Assembly: GCA_003522805.1 (NCBI GenBank)
Contig: DPIB01000012.1
Span: 1 to 5,609 of the forward strand
Direction: 5' to 3'
DNA length: 5,609 nucleotides
Origin: Fervidobacterium sp.
GTDB lineage: Bacteria; Thermotogota; Thermotogae; Thermotogales; Fervidobacteriaceae
A program made the translations under genes and the position numbers. Shown here piece after piece: positions 1 through 5,605 of this stretch. The notes below the pieces were generated by a model, which saw only the letters and a program-made list of their open reading frames with translations, was not told where the DNA came from and did not search any database. The number at the start of each line of letters is the position of its first letter. Within the stretch, counting starts at the first letter, position 1.

Positions 1-18
1 TAGAACCTTAAATCAACC
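1..18 (-). other. Untranslated bases after the capsid stop
   Basis: Only 18 bases follow the capsid TGA before the window ends. They contain no hairpin or T-run that would mark a terminator, so the operon may continue into connector genes. The short AAGG at 8-11 could be part of a ribosome site for a next gene, but this cannot be judged here. Confidence 0.3.
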
Positions 19-966
19 TCAGATTCCGTATGCGCGACACACACTCAGGGGGTAGAAAATTGTAACACCGGCGGTTTTTGCCCGACACGGAACTACATAT
101 TCCAGACCATCAACCATCAGCTCTTCCTGAGTGAACGGCATCGGCAGATCAAACACAAGGTGATCTGCATCATTCTTCCAGCAGTACATTGCTTTGGTAG
201 AATCATAAACCGCACTAGACGGAGCCGCAGTTTCAAGTTCATTGAACCACTCAATCCGCTTAATGTTCTTACTATTCTCAAGGAAGTAAGTCAGAACAGT
301 CTTTTCCGAATCGTCAGAAAGCCGTTTCCGTTCAATAAGCTGGTAGCTTGTAAGCGGAAGAGCAATCGTATCGGGAACTTCAATACCCTTCGTATTGGAA
401 ACAATCTGATTCGCAATACCATACAGATCGGCAAGAATCTCGTCGGAGGTTTTCGTTTCCCAATTAGTCTTTTTTACTGAACCTTCACCATCAGGAACAG
501 TATAAGTAGAAATACCAGTTGCATTGAAGAGACCCTTAACTCCAGTAACAGAATCACCAGAAATGGCAACACTATTGAGCTTAGATTCAATCGCCTTACG
601 TGCCGCATTAGCACGACCAGCTTCGAGAGGCTTATTAAGTTTTGCCGCACGAGCAATTTCATCCTTGTTGTACTTGTATGAAACATGTACAGGATAAATC
701 TTAACAGTTTCCTCTTTACCGTAGATGTCTACAGACGGGAAATCGGTAGCATAATCACCACCACCCATCTTGGCAACTCCAACCCGACCGTATACACGGT
801 GAGTAATCTGAGTAGCAAGAGGATCGCCCTCAGTGCTAATCGGGAGCAGATAGAGCATCTTGAAAAGGTCATCGTATTTTACATCGTATGACCGCGCACG
901 AATGCTTTCAAGTTCACGAGTAAAGAAGATAGACTCATTAGCATCAAGCCGCATATATTCATTCAT
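19..966 (-). CDS. Major capsid protein, DUF2184 / HK97-fold type (315 aa)
   Basis: Predicted to form the icosahedral shell of the phage head. The 315 residues fit the compact HK97-fold capsid proteins grouped as DUF2184. An N-terminal arm (about 1-45) contains MLYLLPIST. A region rich in Gly and Asp (60-80) follows, then YKYNKDEIARAA at 97-108 in the spine-helix/E-loop area, GVKGLFN at 142-148, PDTIALPLTSYQLI at 198-211, and a C-terminal strand ending RAKTAGVTIFYPLSV before RAYGI. These blocks in this order are what I recall for the family; no search was run. The start ATG at 966 has GGAGG at 976-980 with 9 nt spacing. A second in-frame ATG at residue 5 is less well placed. The stop is TGA at 19-21. 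The gene follows the cement gene after 16 nt, and its place after protease/scaffold and cement genes supports the capsid call. It is complete, with no sign of damage. Confidence 0.88.
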   Translation of the reverse strand: MNEYMRLDANESIFFTRELESIRARSYDVKYDDLFKMLYLLPISTEGDPLATQITHRVYGRVGVAKMGGGDYATDFPSVDIYGKEETVKIYPVHVSYKYNKDEIARAAKLNKPLEAGRANAARKAIESKLNSVAISGDSVTGVKGLFNATGISTYTVPDGEGSVKKTNWETKTSDEILADLYGIANQIVSNTKGIEVPDTIALPLTSYQLIERKRLSDDSEKTVLTYFLENSKNIKRIEWFNELETAAPSSAVYDSTKAMYCWKNDADHLVFDLPMPFTQEELMVDGLEYVVPCRAKTAGVTIFYPLSVCRAYGI

Positions 967-975
967 TTATGCTAT

Positions 976-994
976 CCTCCTATTATTTAAGACC
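976..994 (-). repeat. Gene-junction repeat, copy 1 (cement/capsid)
   Basis: Nineteen bases that match 1737-1755 with one mismatch. On the minus strand they read GGTCTTAAATAATAGGAGG and include the last codons of the cement gene, its TAA stop and the GGAGG that serves the capsid gene. Confidence 0.8.
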
Positions 995-1729
995 GCGAAC
1001 TTCAAGTTCAGCAAGTCCAGACGAAACATTGGAACGGAAATATCCACCAATGTCGTAGTTATTAGTAGAAACGTCAGTGAAGTTTCCAAAAGTACCAGTA
1101 CCAAGAGTTACAACATACGCCGCATCTTTATCTGCAACGGTAGATTCAGCAGGAACACAAATACGACCAGCACGGAGGATAGATACAGACATACCTTCCT
1201 TCCAGCAAGAAGTTTCGGCACCAAACTCTTTTCCACCAATCTGGACAAAAGCGGCAACACCGAGAAACTTACCGGCAGTACTACGAGCAACAGATGCGGT
1301 GGCAGTACCTGATCCAGTACTGGTAACAGAAGCTGTAGCAACTACATCCAGACCAGCGGGGCCAGTAAGAACCACAACTTTATCAGAAGCACCCTCTGTG
1401 GCTACTATACCAAGAGCGGCAATATCAGCATCTTCGTTAATAGCATCAATGAGGTCTTTCATTGCTTTGGCATGAGTAGTAGCAAAAGTTTCGCTATTAG
1501 CATTTCCATTAACAGTTACAGAAACAGTGTCGCCAGCCACAAGATCAGCACTGAGGGTTACAGTAGCGATCTCAAGGTGAGGGCCATAGCACTTATCTTC
1601 TGATCCAACAAACCCGAAAACCGGGGAACCAAAATCAATGTCTTCTTTCGCAATGGCAGACTCGAAATCATTATGAAATCCAACTACCATACCAGCAATA
1701 GCGACATCAGGAGAACCGTAAGCACCCAT
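983..1729 (-). CDS. Head cement/decoration protein with an inserted beta-rich domain (248 aa)
   Basis: Probably a small structural protein that binds and stabilises the capsid lattice (gp24-like cement or DUF2190-like family). The flanks look like that family. N-terminal residues 10-50 include AIAGMVVGFHNDFESAIAKE and DFGSPVFGFVG. The C-terminal half from 153 reads KFLGVAAF, then KEGMSVSILRAGRICVPAES (177-196), then a short Gly/Thr-rich strand region; the pattern 'FG.aV ... flGva ... VsvlraGri.V' is typical. Between them, about 54-148, lies an extra segment of roughly 95 residues rich in Val, Thr and Ala, with one likely helix (HAKAMKDLIDAINED). It seems to be a domain insertion. The start ATG at 1729 has GGAGG at 1737-1741 with 7 nt spacing; the stop TAA is at 983-985. 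It sits between protease/scaffold and major capsid, the usual place for cement proteins. A short tail or fibre protein is less likely given that position. Confidence 0.72.
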   Translation of the reverse strand: MGAYGSPDVAIAGMVVGFHNDFESAIAKEDIDFGSPVFGFVGSEDKCYGPHLEIATVTLSADLVAGDTVSVTVNGNANSETFATTHAKAMKDLIDAINEDADIAALGIVATEGASDKVVVLTGPAGLDVVATASVTSTGSGTATASVARSTAGKFLGVAAFVQIGGKEFGAETSCWKEGMSVSILRAGRICVPAESTVADKDAAYVVTLGTGTFGNFTDVSTNNYDIGGYFRSNVSSGLAELEVRGLK

Positions 1730-1736
1730 TCGTATG

Positions 1737-1755
1737 CCTCCTATTATTTACGACC
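1737..1755 (-). repeat. Gene-junction repeat, copy 2 (scaffold/cement)
   Basis: Reads GGTCGTAAATAATAGGAGG on the minus strand, 18 of 19 bases shared with 976-994. It includes the end of the DUF2213 gene, its TAA stop and the GGAGG for the cement gene. The shared design, stop codon then strong ribosome site, fits high and balanced expression of scaffold, cement and capsid. Confidence 0.8.
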
Positions 1756-2310
1756 CTGAGAATTAAGACGTTCAACCATACGGTCATACGCTTCTTTCGC
1801 AGAATCAACACCGTCAACTTTAGTAGTGGGGAGATTTCCCTCATTCACATTTGCAGTGTCATTTTTTTCTTTTTCTAGAGCAATATCTTCACGTGCGCAG
1901 TCCACACGAGCATTGATATACTCATCCGATTTACCATCAAGAGAAGTCTTCGGATATACAGCAAGCACAATCGCTTTCTTAATATCCATATCTGACATAT
2001 CAGCCTTTACTTCTGCTTTAGCATCGTTAGCAAGTGCCATCAGTTCAATACGAGCCTGTACACGCTTGTTAATTTCTGCCTCATCCAGATGAGAGGCTTC
2101 TAATTCAGCCAGTTTCTGTTCTACAGAATCCAGTTTTTCCTTAGCAGAATCACGCTCAGCTTCAAGTTTAGCAATTTCACCTTCTTTAGCCTGTACGGTA
2201 TTCTCAAGGGAGTCAGCACGAGACTTCTCGTTAAGGTAAGCGTCGATCACAGCGGGTTCTGCTTCATAATCAACAGAATCAAGCTGAATAGTTTTCATAT
2301 TATCGGCCAT
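1744..2310 (-). CDS. Possible nested in-frame scaffold protein (188 aa)
   Basis: Predicted alternative product of the DUF2213 gene, starting at its codon 204 (ATG at 2310, beginning MADNMKTIQL) and sharing its stop. It would hold only the coiled coil (about residues 23-77 of the short form) and the acidic C-terminal part, which is a free internal scaffold without the protease. The evidence is a perfect AAGGAGG at 2316-2322, five nt before the ATG, better than the ribosome sites of several neighbouring genes. It also falls exactly between the end of the protease domain with its linker and the start of the scaffold region. Lambda makes Nu3 scaffold from inside the C protease gene in the same way. 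Whether it is translated cannot be seen from sequence. A chance purine-rich run coding for Asn-Lys-Glu-Gly is the alternative. Confidence 0.6.
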   Translation of the reverse strand: MADNMKTIQLDSVDYEAEPAVIDAYLNEKSRADSLENTVQAKEGEIAKLEAERDSAKEKLDSVEQKLAELEASHLDEAEINKRVQARIELMALANDAKAEVKADMSDMDIKKAIVLAVYPKTSLDGKSDEYINARVDCAREDIALEKEKNDTANVNEGNLPTTKVDGVDSAKEAYDRMVERLNSQGRK

Positions 2311-2919
2311 CCTACCCTCCTTATTTGAATTTGTATCTTCAACCGCTAATGCGGCATCATCACTAAAAGAACGAATAAGTACACCATCTCCGCTGTCCAA
2401 TTTAATACGTGCGGCTTCACCAGCCCTAGCAACATCCACAACAGCTACATGATTGTATCTTATATTTTTTTGCCGCTTTGTATACGGCATCCCAAGCCAC
2501 ACACCACTTTCATCAACAACATCGGCAGTATACCCACAGGAAAGTTCTCTTTTCCCACGAAGAACATCATCAATAGTTTGTGCATCCTGTATAATCATAT
2601 CTATCGTTAGGTGAATATTATCTCCATTCATAGGATTATCACCTAAATTACCTACCTGAAATAATTTTATATTATCAGCAGTAACCGCTTCATTCGGATG
2701 ATTATTTGTAACTGGTTTTAATCTCAAAGAATCCAATGATTCACTTTCAAAAACATCATCTGGATGTCTAAGTTCATATTCAATAGACCCATCCGATAAT
2801 TTATATGGAAATACGCCTATATTTGTTACACAAGCTCTACCACGAATATAACCCTCTGGTGTTTGTGTAAAAGATTCTGTCATCCATGTAGGAGCATCTA
2901 TTCGATCATATCGTACCAT
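1744..2919 (-). CDS. DUF2213 prohead protease fused to coiled-coil scaffold (391 aa)
   Basis: Predicted capsid maturation protease with a scaffolding tail. Residues 1-175 match the DUF2213 pattern: VTNNHPNEAVTADN (70-83), a Gly-rich turn near 90-99, KRELSCGYTADV (123-134), a 'G.PY.KRQ' stretch (143-150), and IRYNHVAVVDVARAGEAARI (153-172). By analogy with HK97-like S78 proteases, His74 and Ser127 are the best catalytic candidates; His157 is also conserved in motif form. A low-complexity linker (176-203) leads to a strongly charged coiled coil (about 226-280) with Lys/Glu/Ala-rich heptads, then an acidic C-terminal part. This protease-then-scaffold plan resembles lambda C/Nu3 and similar fusions. 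ATG at 2919 has GGAGG at 2927-2931, 7 nt away. The stop at 1744 lies 14 nt before the cement gene. An internal in-frame start at 2310 is listed separately. A promoter-like element lies just upstream. Confidence 0.88.
   Translation of the reverse strand: MVRYDRIDAPTWMTESFTQTPEGYIRGRACVTNIGVFPYKLSDGSIEYELRHPDDVFESESLDSLRLKPVTNNHPNEAVTADNIKLFQVGNLGDNPMNGDNIHLTIDMIIQDAQTIDDVLRGKRELSCGYTADVVDESGVWLGMPYTKRQKNIRYNHVAVVDVARAGEAARIKLDSGDGVLIRSFSDDAALAVEDTNSNKEGRMADNMKTIQLDSVDYEAEPAVIDAYLNEKSRADSLENTVQAKEGEIAKLEAERDSAKEKLDSVEQKLAELEASHLDEAEINKRVQARIELMALANDAKAEVKADMSDMDIKKAIVLAVYPKTSLDGKSDEYINARVDCAREDIALEKEKNDTANVNEGNLPTTKVDGVDSAKEAYDRMVERLNSQGRK
2316..2322 (-). promoter_or_regulatory. Internal ribosome binding site AAGGAGG
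   Basis: Perfect seven-base complement to the 3' end of 16S rRNA. It lies inside the DUF2213 coding sequence, 5 nt before an in-frame ATG at 2310. It decides the proposed scaffold-only start. The bases encode part of Asn-Lys-Glu-Gly in the linker, which is not a conserved part of the protein, so the match is not forced by a known protein motif. Confidence 0.6.
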
Positions 2920-2944
2920 TCTTATACCTCCACGGTATGTATAA

Positions 2945-2970
2945 AAAAGTATACACTACTGTATACTTTT
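2945..2970. promoter_or_regulatory. Candidate operator: 10-bp perfect inverted repeat
   Basis: The arms AAAAGTATAC (2945-2954) and GTATACTTTT (2961-2970) are perfect complements around a 6-nt centre. They span the promoter spacer and -10 box, where a dimeric repressor would block RNA polymerase. Because six T's follow on the minus strand, a weak intrinsic terminator for transcription arriving from the portal side is the alternative; the stem has only two G-C pairs, which argues against it. Confidence 0.55.
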
Positions 2971-2975
2971 GTCAA
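2948..2975 (-). promoter_or_regulatory. Sigma-70 type promoter before the protease/scaffold gene
   Basis: On the minus strand TTGACA (2970-2975) and TATACT (2948-2953) are separated by 16 nt. Transcription would begin near 2941 and give a short leader of about 22 nt containing GGAGG (2927-2931) before the ATG at 2919. The element fills the only non-coding gap inside the operon, and its -35 half is repeated before the portal gene. An inverted repeat covers the spacer and -10 box, so the promoter may be repressible. It would drive protease/scaffold, cement and capsid apart from the portal. Confidence 0.7.
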
Positions 2976-2987
2976 CACCCCTGATTT
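2962..2987 (-). repeat. 26-bp direct repeat, copy 1 (promoter-associated)
   Basis: Identical over 26 bases to 5580-5605 and in the same orientation. On the minus strand it starts AAATCAGGGGTG, continues with TTGACA and ends AAAGTATA. It holds the -35 box, one operator arm and a GGGGTG-containing upstream element. Its first base is the last base of the DUF2292-like stop codon. Confidence 0.9.
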
Positions 2988-3163
2988 TATCCGTTTTTGA
3001 ATTCTGATTTCTTATAAATTTCATTTTTACCGATACGTTCAAGGCGTTCAGTTTTAATTCCAATGTACTCTCCCTTTTCTGCAAGGGTAATGGTTATTGA
3101 ACCGTATCTTATTTCTTCTATCGCTTCTTTTATTTTTTCTAATAGTTCTGGTGTACACTTCAT
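2987..3163 (-). CDS. DUF2292-like small protein (58 aa)
   Basis: Small complete gene starting MKCTPELLEKIKEAIEEI and continuing RYGSITITLAEKGEYIGI, then a Lys/Glu-rich tail ending SEFKNG. The order, an amphipathic helix followed by 'I.YGSI.I', two short strands and a 'I..tE.' element, matches the small DUF2292 proteins as I remember them; their function is unknown. The ATG at 3163 overlaps the stop of the minor head gene as ATGA (3160-3163), and a GAAGGGGG ribosome site lies at 3170-3177, so translational coupling is likely. The stop TAA at 2987-2989 abuts the conserved 26-base promoter repeat, with one shared base. No signal peptide, membrane segment or Cys pair is seen. It could be a nucleic-acid-binding or assembly helper, but nothing in the sequence settles this. 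The ORF is firm; the family call is from memory. Confidence 0.72.
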   Translation of the reverse strand: MKCTPELLEKIKEAIEEIRYGSITITLAEKGEYIGIKTERLERIGKNEIYKKSEFKNG

Positions 3164-4131
3164 ACAGTACCCCCTTCTATAGATTTATCCACCTCGGATA
3201 AATAGTAGTTCCAACTCGCATAACTTGCGCATCTGCACATAATCGAAAATCCTGGATGTGTTTGTACCCAAGTAGCAGGTCTTTTTTTCCATGTCTTACC
3301 AAGATCATCAGAGTAAACTTCAGGATTATCCCAAGAACAAAGCATACTATCTATATAGTAATGTTGAGGAATTGCCTTAGAATATCTACCAGAGGGATTG
3401 CCACGTACTCTTTCATCACCCATAGTATGCCAATAATATGTCTGCATCCCTAAAGAAGTTTGTTGATATTTTGAGATCATTCCATTCAATTTACCAATCT
3501 GATCTCTGGCCAATCTACGAGCGTTAAACCCTGTATATTTACTGGATAATTTCTCTATCTCTGATAATAATTTATCATAATCCATTCCAGTACTAATTCC
3601 ACTTGTAACAAGGGTATTTAATCTGGTAATGAAATCTCTATTCATATTTTTTATTAGTCTAAAATTTTCTTGTTCCCACATATTACGAGCTTCATTCCAC
3701 CATGTATAATCCAAACTAATAGGATTACCACCTGTAAGCACTCGTATCTCTTCTTGAAAAATAGAATTATGTTTTCCAAAGACTTCCTCTGCTAAAGATG
3801 TAACAAAATCCCCTAAATTATTTGTAGCAAAATATCCATACCCATAATAAGATTCTATATTATTTTCTAGTCTTGTAAGGATTTCTTCTAACTCATCATC
3901 TTGAGCATCAAGTTTTATAGCATATTTTAATAAATAGGGTTTTATTTGCTCTATCGCAAACAATACAAAATTACGATTAAATGCAGATATATATTTTCCA
4001 TATTTCCTTTCAACAAGAAACGGATAGGAAATTCCCTTTGGTTTACGAGCACGAGTTCGTTTTCTTTGTGCAGGAGACATGACAGAACGATAAAGTTTTA
4101 CTTGTCTCCAAAAATAAGTATCAGGAATCAT
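3160..4131 (-). CDS. Minor head / head morphogenesis protein, Mu gpF-SPP1 gp7 family (323 aa)
   Basis: Probably a minor capsid protein that joins the portal during prohead assembly and may enter the host with the DNA. The C-terminal third has the family signature in order: FNARRLARDQIGKLNGMISK (202-221), YYWHTMGDERVRGNPSGRY (232-250), His257 followed by CSWDNPEVYSDD (265-276), then WKKRPATW (281-288), and finally HPGFSIMCRCASY (292-304). This is the form of the domain (PF04233) often found beside DUF1073 portals. The N-terminal half is less conserved and mostly helical, with a basic patch RKRTRARKPK at 23-32 that could contact DNA or portal. The start ATG at 4131 has AAGGAG at 4138-4143, 6 nt away, which overlaps the portal stop codon. 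Its own stop overlaps the start of the next gene. The coding sequence is AT-rich (about 27-28% GC in two hand-counted lines), more so than the capsid genes. Confidence 0.9.
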   Translation of the reverse strand: MIPDTYFWRQVKLYRSVMSPAQRKRTRARKPKGISYPFLVERKYGKYISAFNRNFVLFAIEQIKPYLLKYAIKLDAQDDELEEILTRLENNIESYYGYGYFATNNLGDFVTSLAEEVFGKHNSIFQEEIRVLTGGNPISLDYTWWNEARNMWEQENFRLIKNMNRDFITRLNTLVTSGISTGMDYDKLLSEIEKLSSKYTGFNARRLARDQIGKLNGMISKYQQTSLGMQTYYWHTMGDERVRGNPSGRYSKAIPQHYYIDSMLCSWDNPEVYSDDLGKTWKKRPATWVQTHPGFSIMCRCASYASWNYYLSEVDKSIEGGTV

Positions 4132-4141
4132 ATTTGACTCC

Positions 4142-5554
4142 TTATGTTGAAGGAGGTGGATCAGTTACATTGGTAGGTTCAATATCAACGTATTCATCTT
4201 CCCAACCCTTTTCTTTTGCTACAGCCGCAGGATCACGAACACCATTCTCCATATATTTTTCATAGGCTTGTGCTTCATAGAAAAGAGCTTCTGCTTCAAT
4301 CTTTTTGATTTCAGCTTTCTCTGTTTCATTAAGTTGATAAAGAGAATTAAATTCAAATCCAATTCTACCTTTAATTTTATGTTTTAATGCAAGTATTTTT
4401 AAGAAATACCGCAATGCAGGAGCTATTCTATTGCGTTGATAAACTTCAACACTATCGTAATAATTTTTAACATCGTATTCTCCACTAGAAAAACCAGAGG
4501 GAGATTTACCAAACAATCTAACCATCGGCATATTTGCAACAGCACAAAGCTCAAGCATATATACACCAATAAGCTGATCTAAAGAAGCTAATGAGGTATA
4601 ATCTTTCTGATAAACCTCATCTTTATCAAGTATACGTGCATTAAGAGTAGATGTACCAGCTTGTATAGCTTGCATGCGCTTGTAGAGCAGAGATTCATTT
4701 CCAGAGGCAAGTAATTGGCCAAGATTAGTTAATTTATAAGTCCCACTGTTAAATTCATAAAGAATATTAGACACGTTTTGAAGTATTGAACCATGAGCAG
4801 AAAGTGTATTATACACAGATTGAAGAACAGGTATACCCCAATACTTCATGTTTTGAGTAACACCAGAATATATCTGACTTGGTACAGGAGGGGACTTAAA
4901 TTCCAACACTCTACTATAGTGGATCATAGTATCATATGTTTTATTATTTAATGTCTGCCTAACTTTGTATTTGAGTAATTTACCGAATGTAGGGCTTTCC
5001 ATATTCTCATCAAATACGGAAGCACTAATGTCAATACAAGAAGAATCTACTACACGAAGATATGCAATATCACGAATGGCATTTTCGTTTACAGGTTGAT
5101 CCATTTTGCGACCATCCATAATTCCCATTATAATAATACTACCACCCTGTAACCGAGCAGAAGAACCCGCTTCGGTAAACATATCTTCTACCTGTAACCG
5201 TAACATATCATCCATGATAATGTCTTCATGAGACTTGTCTGTGATAGAAATCCACTCTCGGGTAGCATCTTCAGGAAGAGCGCGAACAATACGATATGCT
5301 AACCCCTCGGCAAGATATAACTGAGTAAGCTCTACTGGATCAAGAATCCTAGCAGAACCGAATGTAGTGTAAACAGTTTTATCTCTTGAGGTACCTAAGC
5401 CGGATAATACATTTATCCACTGTGAAGCATCGATATGAGAAACAGACTCTGACTTCCCTTCTGGTGAAGCTACTGTAGAGTCTACTTTAACCTGAGAGGA
5501 GGTATCTTTATTTTTAGGAGGTCGTCCGCGAGGACGTTTGATAGGTTCTGTCAT
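4142..5554 (-). CDS. Portal protein, DUF1073 family (470 aa)
   Basis: Predicted portal, the ring at one head vertex through which DNA is packaged and ejected. The core starts near 46 with WINVLSGLGTSRDKT (46-60), then DPVELTQLYLAEGLAYRIVR (72-91) and DATREWISI (96-104). IHYSRVLEF (211-219) is a middle block. Near the C-terminus are NMPMVRLFGKSPSGFSSGEY (341-360) and DVKNYYDSVEVYQ (361-373), typical of DUF1073 portals. A charged helix at 410-434 may be part of the crown, and the tail (455-470) is acidic and proline-rich. Residues 1-44 look disordered, with RPRGRPPKNK (7-16) resembling an AT-hook. The ATG at 5554 is the only usable start: an in-frame stop lies upstream and no ATG, GTG or TTG occurs near it downstream. 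Unusually, no Shine-Dalgarno site precedes it, and a predicted -10 box ends only 12 nt upstream. The stop is TAA at 4142-4144. Confidence 0.9.
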   Translation of the reverse strand: MTEPIKRPRGRPPKNKDTSSQVKVDSTVASPEGKSESVSHIDASQWINVLSGLGTSRDKTVYTTFGSARILDPVELTQLYLAEGLAYRIVRALPEDATREWISITDKSHEDIIMDDMLRLQVEDMFTEAGSSARLQGGSIIIMGIMDGRKMDQPVNENAIRDIAYLRVVDSSCIDISASVFDENMESPTFGKLLKYKVRQTLNNKTYDTMIHYSRVLEFKSPPVPSQIYSGVTQNMKYWGIPVLQSVYNTLSAHGSILQNVSNILYEFNSGTYKLTNLGQLLASGNESLLYKRMQAIQAGTSTLNARILDKDEVYQKDYTSLASLDQLIGVYMLELCAVANMPMVRLFGKSPSGFSSGEYDVKNYYDSVEVYQRNRIAPALRYFLKILALKHKIKGRIGFEFNSLYQLNETEKAEIKKIEAEALFYEAQAYEKYMENGVRDPAAVAKEKGWEDEYVDIEPTNVTDPPPST

Positions 5555-5563
5555 AGTGTATAC

Positions 5564-5588
5564 AAAAATATACAGTTGTTATACTTTT
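5564..5588. promoter_or_regulatory. Candidate operator: imperfect inverted repeat before portal
   Basis: Nine-base arms at 5564-5572 (AAAAATATA) and 5580-5588 (TATACTTTT) pair with one mismatch around a 7-nt centre. They are placed as at 2945-2970 relative to the -35 box but have lost one base pair of symmetry and one base of length. A further GTATAC lies at 5558-5563. This would be a weaker version of the same binding site. Confidence 0.5.
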
Positions 5589-5593
5589 GTCAA
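5567..5593 (-). promoter_or_regulatory. Sigma-70 type promoter before the portal gene
   Basis: TTGACA (5588-5593) and TATATT (5567-5572) on the minus strand are separated by 15 nt, shorter than the usual 17. The -35 half and the 12 bases upstream of it are identical to the element at 2962-2987. The start of transcription would be near 5560, leaving only about six bases before the portal ATG at 5554. The short spacer suggests a weak or activator-dependent promoter, or a start chosen differently from my prediction. Confidence 0.6.
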
Positions 5594-5605
5594 CACCCCT
5601 GATTT
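5580..5605 (-). repeat. 26-bp direct repeat, copy 2 (promoter-associated)
   Basis: Second exact copy of the sequence at 2962-2987, 2618 bases away in the same orientation. The two copies flank the portal, minor head and small-protein genes. Identity ends at 5606 on one side; on the other it fades into the related but shifted -10 region. Confidence 0.9.

Noticed and set aside
1314..1323. Palindrome CCAGTACTGG in the cement gene
   Set aside because: A ten-base palindrome inside coding sequence is expected by chance at this scale and has no associated element.
860..1475. Open frames on the plus strand opposite cement and capsid genes, such as 860-1312 and 1077-1475
   Set aside because: They lie antisense to well-supported structural genes, have no family motifs and no good ribosome sites. 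Open antisense frames are expected from the codon use of the real genes.
2945..2970. Intrinsic terminator between the small gene and the protease gene
   Set aside because: The inverted repeat followed by T's looks like one, but the stem is AT-rich, with two G-C pairs. The TTGACA/TATACT spacing and the second copy before the portal gene fit promoter plus operator better. Kept only as an alternative.
3385..3435. Possibly unusual signature in the minor head protein, with no His right after RVR
   Set aside because: The RVRGNPSGRY form with a later His and CSWDNP matches a common branch of the family beside DUF1073 portals, so it is not a loss of a key residue.
4142..5554. Reading the DUF1073 protein as an anti-CBASS (Acb1-type) nuclease
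   Set aside because: Some database labels join DUF1073 with Acb1. This protein has the full portal core, normal portal position, and no pair of HxT/HxS motifs as in 2H phosphoesterases, so a portal role is the better call.
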